A DNA stretch of 64,000 nucleotides from Burkholderia sp. NRF60-BP8 (lineage in GTDB: Bacteria > Pseudomonadota > Gammaproteobacteria > Burkholderiales > Burkholderiaceae): NCBI RefSeq assembly GCF_001522585.2, contig NZ_CP013372.1, positions 1,240,001 through 1,304,000 on the forward strand. Reading direction: 5' to 3'. Below are positions 50,525 through 60,320 of the stretch, one piece after another. Numbering within the stretch: the stretch's first letter is position 1; every line of letters begins with the position of its first letter. Made by a program: the position numbers and the translations under genes. Below the pieces are notes generated by a model. It was not told where the DNA came from and searched no databases. It saw only the letters and a program-made list of their open reading frames with translations.

Positions 50525-53500
50525 TCAGTGTCCGGCCCGGCGCGCGCGCCGCCGGGCCAGCCGCGTATGCACGCCGCCGAACACGAGCGGCACGAACAGC
50601 AAGGTCGAAACGGTCGCGAACAGCAGCCCGCCGATCACCGCGCGGCCGAGCGGCGCGTTTTGCTCGGCGCCTTCGCCGAGGCCGAGCGCCATCGGCACCA
50701 TCCCGATGATCATCGCGAGCGCCGTCATCAGCACCGGCCGGATCCGTGTCGCGCCGGCCTCCAGCGCGGCCGTGAGCGGCGGCGCGCCGTCCGCGAGGCG
50801 TTGCCGCGCGAACGACACGACGAGAATGCTGTTCGCGGTCGCGACGCCGACCGTCATGATCGCGCCCGTCAACGCGGGCACGCTCAGGTGCGTGCCCGTG
50901 ACGAACAGCATCCACGCGATGCCGGCGAGCGCGGCCGGCATCGCGCTGACGATGATCAGCGGGTCGAGCCACGACTGGAAATTGACGACGATCAGCAGAT
51001 AGACGAGCATGATCGCCATCGCGACGCCCGCGCCGAGGCCGAGATACGACGTGCGCATCGTCTCGATCTGGCCGCGCATCGCGAGGCTGGTGCCGCGCGG
51101 CAGCGTCGCGCGCGCGTCCGCGACGATGCGGTCGATCTCGCCCGCGACCGCGCCGAGATCGCGGCCCTCGACGCTCACGTATACGTCGATCGCCGGGCGG
51201 ATGTTGAAGTGCGTGATCACGGCCGGGTTCGCGGCACTGCGCACCTGCACCAGATTGCCGAGCAGTTGCAGCGGCATGCCCGTGCGGCCGCTGGCCGAGA
51301 TCGGCGTGCCGAGCAGGTCGTCGACCGACGAGAGGTTGTATTGCGGGGTCTGGATCTGCAGCGGGTACTGGACGCCGGTGCGGGGGTTGATCCAGAACGA
51401 CGGCGTTGTCTGCGAACTCCCCGACAGCGAGATCAGCATGTTCTGCGCGACGTTCTGGGCGGAGAGATTGAGCTGCTGCATGCGCGTACGGTCCATGTCG
51501 GCCAGCAGGGTCGGCTCGTCGTTGCGTTGCAGCACGTGCACGTCGACGGCGCCGGGGATTTGCCTGATCTTTTTCATCAGGTTGCTCGCAATGGTCATGT
51601 TACTCGCGAGATCGTTGCCGAGCACTTGCACGTCGATCGCGGCCGGCTGCCCGAAGTTGAGGATCTGCGTGATGATGTCCGACGGCTGGAAGAAGAACTC
51701 GACGCCCGGGAAGCGTTGCGGCAGCAACGTGCGCAGCGTCTGCACGTAGTGACCGGTCGCGCGGTGGCCGGGCTTCAGCGCGATCAGCAGCTCGCCGTCG
51801 AGCGTGCCGATCGTGCCGGCGTTGCTGTACGACAGGTTGATGCCGCTCACCGGCAGCCCGAGGTTGTCGACGATCGCGCCGAGTTCGTCGGGCGGCACGG
51901 TGGCGCGGATCACGCGCTCGACCTGGTCGGCGAGGCGTGCGGTTTCCTCGATCCGGTAGCCGGTCGGCGCGCGCAGGTGCAGACGGATGTTGCCGGAATC
52001 GGCGTTCGGGAAGAAGTCGCGGCCGAGCACGAACACGAGGCCCGTCGACGCCACGCAGAAGCCGAGGAAGCACAGCGCGTAAAAGCGGCGGCGCACGAGC
52101 AGGATGCTGAGCAGCACGATGTACCACGCGCGCAGCCGTTCGAACGCCGCGTTGAACGCGTGATGAATGCGTGCGAAGCGCGACGTGGAATGGCCGGAGC
52201 CGGTGCTCGCCTGCTGCGGGCGGAACAGCAGCATCGCGAGCGTCGGCACCAGCGTGCGCGACAGCACGTACGACGCGAGCATTGCGAACACCACGGCTTC
52301 GGCGAGCGGCACGAACAGGAAACGCGCGACGCCGGTCAGAAAGAACATCGGCACGAACACGATGCAGATGCACAGCGTCGACACGAGCGCGGGCACCGCG
52401 ATCTCGCCGGCGCCTTCGAGGATCGCGTCGTGCAGGTTGGTGCCGAACGACGACCCCAACGCTCCCTCCGGTCGCTGCCCCCCGAGGGGGCTGCTCGGCA
52501 CGCCAGGGGCGGCCCGGCGCGTGCCGAGATGCAGATGCCGCTCGATGTTCTCGATCGTGACGGTCGCATCGTCGACGAGAATGCCGACCGCGAGCGCGAG
52601 GCCGCCGAGCGTCATGATGTTGATGGTCTCGCCGAGCGCGGACAGCGCGATCAGCGACGTGAAGATCGACAGCGGGATCGAGATCGCGATGATCAGCGTG
52701 CTGCGCCAGTTGCCGAGGAACAGCAGGATCATCATCGCGGTCAGCACGGCGGCGATCAGCGCCTCGTGGATCACGCCCTGGACGGCCGCGTCGACGAACA
52801 CCGACTGGTCGAACAGCGGCGTGATCGCGAGCCCCTCGGGCAGCGTCGGGATCACCTTCGGCAGCAGCGCCTTCAGGTCCGACACGACCTTGAGCGTCGA
52901 TGCGTCGCCGCTTTTCAGGATCGAGATGAGCACGCCGCGCTGGCCGTTCTGGCGCACGACGTTGGTTTGCGGCGCGAAGCCGTCGCGTACCGACGCCACC
53001 TCGCGCAGGTAGGTCGTCGCGCCGTTGACGGTCTGGACCGGCAGGTCGTTGATGTCGGCGACCGTATCGGCCGACGCGTTCGTGTCGATCCGGTACTCGG
53101 TCTGGCCCATCTTCGCGGTGCCGGTCGGCAGCACGAGGTTCTGCGCGTTGACCGCGTTGACGATGTCGGCCGGCGTCAGGCCCTTCGCGAGCAGCGCCTG
53201 CGGATCGAGGTCGATCGCGACCACGCGCGTGCGCCCGCCGTACGGGAACGGAATCTGCACGCCCGGCACCGTGATCAGTTGCGGGCGCAGGAAGTTCAGC
53301 GCGATGTCGGCGAGCGACTGTTCGCTGAGCGTCTTGCTCGACAGCCCGAGCTGGATCACCGGAATGCTCGACGCGGAATAGGTGATCACGAGCGGCGGCG
53401 TCGCGCCCTGCGGCATCTGCCGCACGATCGCCTGCGCGGACGAGACCGTCTGCGCGATCGCCGTCTGCACGTTCGCACCCGGTTGCAGGAACACCTTCAC

Positions 53501-53773
53501 GACCGCGATGCCGGGCAGCGACGTCGATTCGACGTGCTGGATGTTGTTGACGGTCGTCGTCAGGATCCGTTCATGCACGGACGTGATGCGGTTCGTCATC
53601 TCCGTCGCGGAGAAGCCGGTGTAATTCCAGATCACGCTGATCACCGGGATATTGATCGCGGGCAGCACGTCGACCGGGGTGCGCATCAGCGCAAGCGGGG
53701 TGGCCAGCACGATCATGATGGCCATGACGATGAACGTGTAGGGGCGCCTGAGCGCGAGATTGACGATCCACAT
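50525..53773 (-). CDS. RND efflux permease (HAE1/AcrB-like) carrying an in-frame repeat insertion
   Basis: A 1082-residue, 12-helix proton-driven efflux pump. The first helix (IVNLALRRPYTFIVMAIMIV), the helix 4 proton relay VGILVDDATVTIENIERH with the Asp pair of AcrB, and the two periplasmic pore domains are all present. Residues about 416-444 contain a 27-residue Pro/Gly/Arg-rich insertion between HLHLGT and GTNLHDAILEGAGEI. It is encoded by a repeat element with a 7-bp duplication (see 52440-52527). It lies in the cytoplasmic loop after helix 4, so the pump may still work. First gene of the operon permease, adaptor, outer-membrane factor, regulator, kinase. The helix 4 relay is of drug-pump type, not the CusA metal type. 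Confidence 0.94.
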   Translation of the reverse strand: MWIVNLALRRPYTFIVMAIMIVLATPLALMRTPVDVLPAINIPVISVIWNYTGFSATEMTNRITSVHERILTTTVNNIQHVESTSLPGIAVVKVFLQPGANVQTAIAQTVSSAQAIVRQMPQGATPPLVITYSASSIPVIQLGLSSKTLSEQSLADIALNFLRPQLITVPGVQIPFPYGGRTRVVAIDLDPQALLAKGLTPADIVNAVNAQNLVLPTGTAKMGQTEYRIDTNASADTVADINDLPVQTVNGATTYLREVASVRDGFAPQTNVVRQNGQRGVLISILKSGDASTLKVVSDLKALLPKVIPTLPEGLAITPLFDQSVFVDAAVQGVIHEALIAAVLTAMMILLFLGNWRSTLIIAISIPLSIFTSLIALSALGETINIMTLGGLALAVGILVDDATVTIENIERHLHLGTRRAAPGVPSSPLGGQRPEGALGSSFGTNLHDAILEGAGEIAVPALVSTLCICIVFVPMFFLTGVARFLFVPLAEAVVFAMLASYVLSRTLVPTLAMLLFRPQQASTGSGHSTSRFARIHHAFNAAFERLRAWYIVLLSILLVRRRFYALCFLGFCVASTGLVFVLGRDFFPNADSGNIRLHLRAPTGYRIEETARLADQVERVIRATVPPDELGAIVDNLGLPVSGINLSYSNAGTIGTLDGELLIALKPGHRATGHYVQTLRTLLPQRFPGVEFFFQPSDIITQILNFGQPAAIDVQVLGNDLASNMTIASNLMKKIRQIPGAVDVHVLQRNDEPTLLADMDRTRMQQLNLSAQNVAQNMLISLSGSSQTTPSFWINPRTGVQYPLQIQTPQYNLSSVDDLLGTPISASGRTGMPLQLLGNLVQVRSAANPAVITHFNIRPAIDVYVSVEGRDLGAVAGEIDRIVADARATLPRGTSLAMRGQIETMRTSYLGLGAGVAMAIMLVYLLIVVNFQSWLDPLIIVSAMPAALAGIAWMLFVTGTHLSVPALTGAIMTVGVATANSILVVSFARQRLADGAPPLTAALEAGATRIRPVLMTALAMIIGMVPMALGLGEGAEQNAPLGRAVIGGLLFATVSTLLFVPLVFGGVHTRLARRRARRAGH
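52440..52527. mobile_element. Miniature repeat element inserted in the RND permease, with 7-bp target duplication
   Basis: GTGCCGA occurs at 52440-52446 and 52521-52527 and frames 74 bp that differ in character from the gene. The insert contains the hairpin GCCCCC-CGA-GGGGGC (52477-52491) within CTCCGGTCGCTGCCCCCC, a GC-rich sequence I recall as a common dispersed repeat in Burkholderiales intergenic DNA. The net gain is exactly 81 bp, so the frame is kept. No transposase is encoded. Confidence 0.75.
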
Positions 53774-53958
53774 GGAGGCGGCGGAACAGGCGGTGATCGG
53801 GCGTCGGTGAAGGGAACCCGAATGATAGGCGTCGGCCCGGCACGGGTTACTGTCGCGAAACTGGCTGAATCGTCAGGTTGGGGTGCGCCGGCCGTCGGCC
53901 GATTCCGCGGACGAAATGCCCCGCCGCGATGGCGGCGGTTTCGCGCATCGGGCGGCGC

Positions 53959-54702
53959 TCACAGCTGCTCCATGCCGAAGCGGGCGAGCGCGTCGAGATC
54001 GACGACGTCGATCTGGTTGTACGCGAGCCGCAACGCGCCGAGCTTCTCGAGCTGCTGCAGCGCCTGGTTGATCCGCTGGCGCGACACGCCGACGAGCATC
54101 CCCAGTTCCTCCTGCGAGATCGACAGCGACGGGCCGGTATCCGGGTACAGCGCGGGGTTGAAGAGCTGCGCGAGCGCTTGCGCGACCCGTGCGTCGACAT
54201 CGAGCAGCCTGCTGTTCTGGATCGACGCAATGAATTCGCCCATCCGGTTGTTCAACTGATGAATCACGAAGCGTGTGAACGGCAGGCTCGTGTCGAGCAG
54301 CGCATGGAACGTGTCGACCGGCACGAACAGCACGGTCGAGCGCTGGATCGCGACGACCTCGTACTTGCGCCGCTCGCGCTTGATCACGCTGCCTTCGCCG
54401 AACCAGCCGCCCGACGGCACGCCGGAAAACGTGCAGCCGCGTCCCGACGCGTTGAAGATCGCGAGCTTCAGCAGCCCCCGATGGACGCCGATCCAGTATG
54501 CGGACGGCGCGAGCCGGTGCGCGATCACGTCGCCGGCTTCGCACTGCGCGACGTGCGACTGGGCGAGCACGAGCGCCTGGTGTTCGGGCGCCAGCGTGCG
54601 GAACCACGCGCACTGGCCGAACAGCGTCGCCAGCGGCGGCAGCGGGCCCGGTTCGGGAAGCGTGTCGGCCGGGTCGGCGGCCGCGTCGGGGTGGTCGTGC
54701 AT
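53959..54702 (-). CDS. Crp/Fnr-family transcriptional regulator
   Basis: A 247-residue regulator with an N-terminal cyclic-nucleotide-binding-type barrel (about residues 35-155) and a C-terminal winged helix (ISQEELGMLVGVSRQRINQALQQLEKLG). It lacks the four-Cys iron-sulfur motif of Fnr. ATG 54702 is preferred; homology starts shortly after. It is divergent from an acyl-CoA synthetase gene and lies 185 bp upstream of the RND permease on the same strand. An 18-bp palindrome with TGTCG-N6-CGACA lies in its promoter region and is a candidate autoregulatory site. The effector is unknown. Confidence 0.92.
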   Translation of the reverse strand: MHDHPDAAADPADTLPEPGPLPPLATLFGQCAWFRTLAPEHQALVLAQSHVAQCEAGDVIAHRLAPSAYWIGVHRGLLKLAIFNASGRGCTFSGVPSGGWFGEGSVIKRERRKYEVVAIQRSTVLFVPVDTFHALLDTSLPFTRFVIHQLNNRMGEFIASIQNSRLLDVDARVAQALAQLFNPALYPDTGPSLSISQEELGMLVGVSRQRINQALQQLEKLGALRLAYNQIDVVDLDALARFGMEQL

Positions 54703-54752
54703 GGGTGCGGGTTTGCGAGGATAGGGATAACGCGCAGCGCTCGAGCGGCACT

Positions 54753-54770
54753 CTGTCGTTTCGACGACAG
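54753..54770. promoter_or_regulatory. Perfect CRP-type palindrome CTGTCGT-N4-ACGACAG
   Basis: The 18-bp inverted repeat lies 50 bp upstream of the Crp/Fnr gene start and 100 bp upstream of the acyl-CoA synthetase start. Read as TGTCG-N6-CGACA it has the half-site spacing of CRP/FNR operators (TGTGA-N6-TCACA). Confidence 0.65.
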
Positions 54771-54870
54771 ACGGCTCACAATAGCGCCCGTTAGGCTGTC
54801 GGCAATTGAACCACATCAAAACGCTCCGGGGTGCAGGCGCCCCGGTCGACAGAACACGGGAGACAGGATC

Positions 54871-56523
54871 ATGACGCAGATGTTCGAGGCCGGGCTCGGC
54901 CGCCGCGACGCCAACTACGTCCCGCTCACGCCGATCGATTTTCTGGTCCGCGCGGCCGAAGTCTACGGCGAGCGCACGGCGATCGTGCACGGCGACGTGC
55001 GGCGCACGTGGGGCGAAACCCATACGCGGGCAAAGCAACTGGCGAGTGCGCTCGCTCGGGCCGGCGTCGCACGCGGCGACACGGTCGCGGCGCTGCTGCC
55101 GAACATCCCGGCGATGGTCGAGGTGCACTTCGGCGTGCCGATGGCCGGCGCCGTGCTGAACACGATCAACACGCGGCTCGACGTGTCGTCGGTGCTGTTC
55201 ATGCTGCGTCACGGCGAGGCGAAGGTGCTGATCGTCGACACCGAATACGCGGAAGTCGCGCGCCGTGCGGCGCTCGAGGTGCCGGGCCTGAAGATCGTCA
55301 GCGTGGCCGACGCGATGCCGGCGGATCCCGACCGTTTCGCGGGCGCGACCGACTACGAGGCGTTCGTCGCCGGCGGCGACCCCGACTACGCATGGATACC
55401 GCCCGCCGACGAATGGGAGGCGATCGCGCTGAACTACACGTCGGGCACGACGGGCGATCCGAAGGGCGTCGTCTACCACCATCGCGGCGCGTATCTCGCG
55501 GCGATCAGCAACATCCTCGAATGGGACATGCCGAAGCACGCGGTGTATCTGTGGACGCTGCCGATGTTCCACTGCAACGGCTGGTGTTTCCCGTGGGCCG
55601 TCGCGGCGCGCGCGGGCGTGAACGTGTGCCTGCGCAAGTTCGACGCGAAGACCGTGTTCGACCTGATCCGTCGCGAGCGCATCACGCACTACTGCGGCGC
55701 GCCGATCGTGCAGAGCGCGATCGCGAACGCACCGGCCGAGCTCCGCGACGGCATCGACCATACGGTGCACGCGATGGTCGCGGGCGCGGCGCCCGCGCCG
55801 GCCGTGATCGCGAAGATGAAGGAGATCGGCTTCGACCTGCTGCACGTGTACGGGCTGACCGAGGTCTACGGCCCGGCGACCGTCTGCGCGAAGCAGGCGC
55901 ACTGGGAAGCGGCGTCCGACGAGGAACGCGCGCGGCTCAATGCGCGCCAGGGCGTGCGCTATCACCTCGAAGCGGGCGCGACGGTGCTCGATCCCGACAC
56001 GATGACGCCGGTGCCGGCCGACGGCGAAACGCTCGGCGAGATCATGTTCCGCGGCAACATCTGCATGAAGGGCTACCTGAAGAACTCGAAGGCGACCGAC
56101 GAGGCGTTTCACGGCGGCTGGTTCCATACCGGCGATCTCGCGGTGCTGATGCCGGACGGCTATATCCGGATCAAGGATCGCAAGAAGGACATCATCATCT
56201 CGGGCGGCGAGAACATCTCGAGCATCGAGGTCGAGGACGCGTTGTACCGCCATCCGGCCGTCGCCGTGGCGGCCGTCGTCGCGATGCCCGACTCGAAATG
56301 GGGCGAGGTGCCGTGCGCGTTCGTCGAGCTGCGCGAAGGCGCGAGCGCGACCGAGGAGGAGATCGTCGCGCACTGCCGGCAACTGCTCGCGGGCTTCAAG
56401 GTGCCGAAGGCCGTGCGCTTCGGCGAGCTGCCGAAGACGTCGACCGGCAAGATCCAGAAGTTCCAGTTGCGCCATGCGGTCGGCTCGGACAAGGCGATCG
56501 ATCTGGCCGGCGAGAAGAAGTAG
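54871..56523 (+). CDS. AMP-forming acyl-CoA synthetase (AlkK/DmdB-like)
   Basis: A 550-residue adenylate-forming ligase. The AMP motif is NYTSGTTGDPKGVVYHHRGA (about residues 190-209), followed by LPMFHCNGWCFPW, VYGLTEVYGP, the hinge GYIRIKDRKKDIIISGGENI, and catalytic Lys in PKTSTGKIQKF. It activates medium-chain or branched acids, or methylthio-propionate as in DmdB, to CoA esters. GGGAGACAGG precedes ATG 54871. It is divergent from a Crp/Fnr gene across 168 bp that contains a CRP-type palindrome. Substrate class is inferred from overall similarity only. Confidence 0.93.
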   Translation: MTQMFEAGLGRRDANYVPLTPIDFLVRAAEVYGERTAIVHGDVRRTWGETHTRAKQLASALARAGVARGDTVAALLPNIPAMVEVHFGVPMAGAVLNTINTRLDVSSVLFMLRHGEAKVLIVDTEYAEVARRAALEVPGLKIVSVADAMPADPDRFAGATDYEAFVAGGDPDYAWIPPADEWEAIALNYTSGTTGDPKGVVYHHRGAYLAAISNILEWDMPKHAVYLWTLPMFHCNGWCFPWAVAARAGVNVCLRKFDAKTVFDLIRRERITHYCGAPIVQSAIANAPAELRDGIDHTVHAMVAGAAPAPAVIAKMKEIGFDLLHVYGLTEVYGPATVCAKQAHWEAASDEERARLNARQGVRYHLEAGATVLDPDTMTPVPADGETLGEIMFRGNICMKGYLKNSKATDEAFHGGWFHTGDLAVLMPDGYIRIKDRKKDIIISGGENISSIEVEDALYRHPAVAVAAVVAMPDSKWGEVPCAFVELREGASATEEEIVAHCRQLLAGFKVPKAVRFGELPKTSTGKIQKFQLRHAVGSDKAIDLAGEKK

Positions 56524-56528
56524 AAGCA

Positions 56529-56549
56529 GGCGGCGGGCTTTGCGCCGCC
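56529..56549 (+). terminator. Hairpin between convergent acyl-CoA synthetase and chemoreceptor genes
   Basis: GGCGGCG / CGCCGCC form a 7-bp stem with a 7-nt loop, starting 6 bp past the stop codon. There is no U tract, but its position between convergent genes suggests a terminator. Confidence 0.5.
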
Positions 56550-56569
56550 GCGCGTCGACGATCGCGAGA

Positions 56570-58552
56570 TTACGCGCCGCGCGCCAGCCGGAACACGCTC
56601 ACCGCCTCCGACAGTTGCGCGGCCTGGTCGCGCAACGCGACGGCCGCGCGCTCGGCGTCCGAGATCAGCCTCGCATTCTGCTGCGTCGCGTCGCCGATCT
56701 GCGTGACGGCCAGGTTCACCTGCTCGATGCCGATCGATTGCTCGCGCGACGCGGCGCTGATCTCGCCGATCAGCGTGCGGACCTGGTCGACCCGCGCGAC
56801 GATGTCGCGCATCGTGCCGCGCGCGGCGTCCGCGATCCGGTAACCCTGTTCGACCGTCGTCGACGATTCGGTGCTCAGCGTGTCGATCTCCTTGACCGCG
56901 GCTGCGCTGCGTTGCGCGAGCGCGCGCACCTCGGCCGCGACCACCGCGAAGCCCTTGCCGTGTTCGCCCGCGCGGGCGGCCTCGACGGCCGCGTTCAGCG
57001 CGAGGATGTTGGTCTGGAACGCGATGCCTTCGATCGCGCCGGTGATCTCGGCGATCCGGCGCGTCGCGCGGCCGATGTCGTCCATCGTCGCGACCACGCG
57101 CTGCACCGCGGCGTCGCCGTTCGTCGCGGCGGCCGACGCGTCCGCGACCAGCGCGTTGGCTTGCGCCGCATGCTCGGCGCTCTGCTGCACGGCGGCGGTG
57201 ATCTGCTCCATGCTCGCGGCCGTCTGTTCGACGCTGCTCGCCTGCGTCGCGATGCGCGCGGCGATGTCGCCGCTGCCGGCCGCGATGCCGACCGTGCCGT
57301 GCGCGATGTCGGCCGCGCTGTTGCGCACCTGCGCGACGATTCGCGCGAGGCCGTCGCCGATCCCGTCGACGGCCTGCACGAGCCGGCTGATCTCGTCGTT
57401 GCCCGCGCTGTCGTGCGCGTTCGCGCCGTCGCGGATACGCACGCTGAGGTCGCCCGCCGCATAGCGCTCGGACGCGCGTGCGGCGGCTTCCAGCGGCCGG
57501 CTCACGACGCGCCGCACGACGATGACGAACAGCGTCGCGAACGCCGCGACGAGCACGGCGCCGATCATCAGGAAACGGTTGCGGGTGGCGCGCATGGTGG
57601 CGAGCAGTTCGTCGTCGAGCGCGATGCCGCCGACGAGCCATTGCCACTGCGGAATCGTCGTGAACGACACGACTTTCGCGGTCGGCCCGCGGTCGTGCGC
57701 GGCCGGGTCGGTCGACGTGTACGCGAGCCGGCCCTGGCCGGCCGAGAGCATCTGCGCGTAGGGCGCGCGCGTGCCGTCGGCCGGTTGGCCCGCCGCGTCG
57801 GGATGCACGACGAACGCGCCGCGCGACGGGCCCTGCGATGCATCGAGCACGAAGTAGTAGCCGTTGTCGCCGATTTTCAGCGAGCGGATGCCGTCTTCGA
57901 CGAGCTTGAGCTCGGCGCCGATGTCGAGGCCGACGAACAGCGCGCCGATTACGCGGCCGGTCGCGTCGGTCACCGGCTTGTACTGCGTGATGTACGGCCG
58001 GCCGAACAGCTTCGCGAGGCCGGTGTAGCTGCGCCCGGCGACCAGCGGCGCGTACGCGGGGCCGGCGCGGTCGAGCTTCGTGCCGACCGCGCGCGCGCCG
58101 TCCTGCTTCTTCAGCGACGTCGTGATGCGCACGAAGTCGTCGCCGTCGCGCGCGAAGATCGTCGCGATCGCACCGCTTTTCTTCAGAAACTGGTCGGGAA
58201 TCGAATAGTCGAGGTCGAGCGGCTGGCCGCCGGCGGACAGCGTCGGCGCGGCGACGCCGCCGATGTCGACGGTGCGCGCCGGATCGAGCGCGAAATCGGC
58301 CGGCAGGAAGCTCGCGAACAGCGTCATCGCGCGTGTCGCTTCGGCCGACAGCGCCTTGTCGAACAGTTCGACCATCGCGCCGATCGACTGCTCCTTGTCG
58401 GCGATCCGTGCGTGCGCCTCGTCGGCGAGTTGCTGGCCGGCAAAATGGGCGAGCGCCCACGCGAAAACGGTGAACAGCAGTGCAACGAGCGCGCACGCCA
58501 GCGCGGCAAGACGCGTACCGACGCTCACCCGGCCCAATTGGGTCAATCTCAT
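56570..58552 (-). CDS. Methyl-accepting chemotaxis protein with Cache sensor
   Basis: A 660-residue chemoreceptor. First membrane helix about residues 13-35, a large periplasmic double-Cache (Cache_3/Cache_2-like) sensor with [22 protein letters not shown], second helix about 315-340, HAMP, then the signalling domain with hairpin tip [23 protein letters not shown] 58552 is chosen because the TM-containing N terminus begins there, although the frame is open upstream. It would steer swimming in response to a small ligand such as an organic acid or amino acid. It stands alone, convergent with the acyl-CoA synthetase. Confidence 0.94.
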   Translation of the reverse strand: MRLTQLGRVSVGTRLAALACALVALLFTVFAWALAHFAGQQLADEAHARIADKEQSIGAMVELFDKALSAEATRAMTLFASFLPADFALDPARTVDIGGVAAPTLSAGGQPLDLDYSIPDQFLKKSGAIATIFARDGDDFVRITTSLKKQDGARAVGTKLDRAGPAYAPLVAGRSYTGLAKLFGRPYITQYKPVTDATGRVIGALFVGLDIGAELKLVEDGIRSLKIGDNGYYFVLDASQGPSRGAFVVHPDAAGQPADGTRAPYAQMLSAGQGRLAYTSTDPAAHDRGPTAKVVSFTTIPQWQWLVGGIALDDELLATMRATRNRFLMIGAVLVAAFATLFVIVVRRVVSRPLEAAARASERYAAGDLSVRIRDGANAHDSAGNDEISRLVQAVDGIGDGLARIVAQVRNSAADIAHGTVGIAAGSGDIAARIATQASSVEQTAASMEQITAAVQQSAEHAAQANALVADASAAATNGDAAVQRVVATMDDIGRATRRIAEITGAIEGIAFQTNILALNAAVEAARAGEHGKGFAVVAAEVRALAQRSAAAVKEIDTLSTESSTTVEQGYRIADAARGTMRDIVARVDQVRTLIGEISAASREQSIGIEQVNLAVTQIGDATQQNARLISDAERAAVALRDQAAQLSEAVSVFRLARGA

Positions 58553-58700
58553 ACGGGATCCTGAGTGGGGAGAGAGGGGGCGGAACGCACGCGTCACCGC
58601 TTGTCGACGGGTCATCGGCAGTTTCGGCGAATTCTTTAGCGGCGCGCGCACGGCGGCGGCATGCGTCGGCTCGACCCGCGCAACCGGATGACGGACGGTT

Positions 58701-59132
58701 TCAGTGCGTCACGAGCCACGCGACGGCCAGATAGCGGCCGACCTTCGCGATCGTCACGATCGCGAGAAACGTGGGCAGCGGCTCGCGCAGCACGCCGGCG
58801 ATCATCGTCAGCGGATCGCCGATCACCGGCGCCCAGCTCAGCAGCAGCGACCAGCGGCCGTAGCGCGCATACCAGCGCTCGGCGCGCGCGAGCGCGGACG
58901 GCTTGACCGGAAACCAGCGGCGCTCGCGGAAATGCTCGATCCCTCGGCCGAGCGCCCAGTTGATCGCCGAGCCGGCGACATTGCCGACGCTCGCGACGAG
59001 CACCAACGCCCACACAGGCTCGCGCCCGGCCAGCAGCAGGCCGGCGAGCACGGCTTCGGATTGCAGCGGGAACAGGGTCGCGGCGACCATCGACACGGCG
59101 AACAGGCCGCCGTAGGTGAGCAATTCGGACAT
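58701..59132 (-). CDS. YqaA/DedA-family (SNARE-associated) small membrane protein
   Basis: A 143-residue membrane protein. [19 protein letters not shown] and [19 protein letters not shown] match the YqaA branch of the DedA/VTT family. The later [24 protein letters not shown] carries the conserved Arg/Gly/Pro region. Family members act as lipid carriers or proton-dependent transporters. It is not tightly linked to neighbours; a LysE gene lies 248 bp away on the same strand. Confidence 0.9.
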   Translation of the reverse strand: MSELLTYGGLFAVSMVAATLFPLQSEAVLAGLLLAGREPVWALVLVASVGNVAGSAINWALGRGIEHFRERRWFPVKPSALARAERWYARYGRWSLLLSWAPVIGDPLTMIAGVLREPLPTFLAIVTIAKVGRYLAVAWLVTH

Positions 59133-59380
59133 CGCGCGATTGTACCGGCCGCGCGGCGGCGGGCCGGGGTCACACGGCTCCGGGATCGCCGGCGCGCGGC
59201 ATCAACGCGGCATCGGCCGTGCCGAACGGCAGGTTCGGAATCGTCGACCTATCGACCGGTTCGTCGTTGGGCGTGCAGGCGAACCGTTGCGGCGGGAACG
59301 CCGTGTCGGGTTTCAACGGCCGCAGCCGTGCGGGGCGCGGCCACGCTCACGCTCACGCGCGCGACCGTCCGCGCGGCCGT

Positions 59381-60037
59381 TCAATTCCAGCCGACCATGA
59401 TCGCGCCCATCCCGACGAGCAGCCCGCCCGTCACGCGGTTCATCGCACGCATGCGCGCCGGCCGCTGCAACGCGCGGCTCAGCCGGTGCGAGAACAGCGC
59501 CATCGACGCGACGCCGCCCGCGAACAGCAGCGCGAACGTCGCGGCGAGCAGCAGGTATTGAAGGTTGAGGCTCCAGTCGGCATTCGGGCTGATGAACTGC
59601 GGAAAGAACGACGGAAAGAACAGCAGCGTCTTCGGATTCAGCCCGGAAGTCGCGACGCCGCGCCAGAACAGCGCGCGCCCGGTGTCGGTGTCCGGCGCGG
59701 CGCTTGCCGTTCCGGCGCCGGCGTCGGCCGGTGCCCCGGCTGCGCCGCCTGGCGCGCGACTCAGCCATTGCTTGCCGCCGAGCCAGACGAGATATGCGGC
59801 GCCGGCCCAGCGCAGCACGGTCAGCGCGTGTTCGTCGAGGTGGACCAGCGAATTCAGGCACAGCGCGGTCAGCGCGAGTTGCAGCAGCACGGCGAGCGTG
59901 CCGCCCCACACGCACGGCAGCGCGCGGCGCCAGCCGGTGCGCAGCGCCTGGTTCATCGTGAGCAGGTTGACGGGGCCGGGCGCGTAGATGAGGACGACGG
60001 AAGCGGCGAGGAACGACAGATAAAGCTTGAACGACAT
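59381..60037 (-). CDS. LysE/RhtB family amino-acid exporter
   Basis: A 218-residue exporter with six helices. The signature APGPVNLLTMNQALRTG is near residue 18, and SGLNPKTLLFFPSFFPQF carries the conserved NPK. A 25-residue Ala/Gly/Thr insert (about 110-135, GGAAGAPADAGAGTASAAPD) lies in the loop after helix 3 and looks expendable. ATG 60037 starts the first helix. It is divergent from an Lrp/AsnC gene (283-bp gap), a common regulator/exporter arrangement, so it probably exports the amino acid sensed by that regulator. Confidence 0.92.
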   Translation of the reverse strand: MSFKLYLSFLAASVVLIYAPGPVNLLTMNQALRTGWRRALPCVWGGTLAVLLQLALTALCLNSLVHLDEHALTVLRWAGAAYLVWLGGKQWLSRAPGGAAGAPADAGAGTASAAPDTDTGRALFWRGVATSGLNPKTLLFFPSFFPQFISPNADWSLNLQYLLLAATFALLFAGGVASMALFSHRLSRALQRPARMRAMNRVTGGLLVGMGAIMVGWN

Positions 60038-60320
60038 GACGGACAGGCAGGAACGGGGACGCAGGCACCGGCCCCGCACGCGGTCGGATAGGCGTGCGGG
60101 CGGCGGGGAATCGCATGCCTGCGGGCCGGCACCGCAACTCGTGATTGCGGCCGTGCGTCCCGCTGCGACGGGTGTCGCGGGGAGCGTGCCGGCCAGCAGG
60201 CATGGAGAAAATGTATCAAGCGGCCCGGTTAAAAGGCTTCCTGTTTTCCAGCAAAATGGACATGAAACCGGAATCCTGTTCAGATAGAATGCCGATTTTC
60301 AGTAGAAGATTCTTCCCGTC

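Noticed and set aside
49436..54259. A 1607-codon plus-strand open frame antisense to the RND operon
   Set aside because: Composition is His/Arg/Asp/Glu-rich without domains; it is the reverse-frame shadow of GC-rich codons of real RND genes on the other strand.
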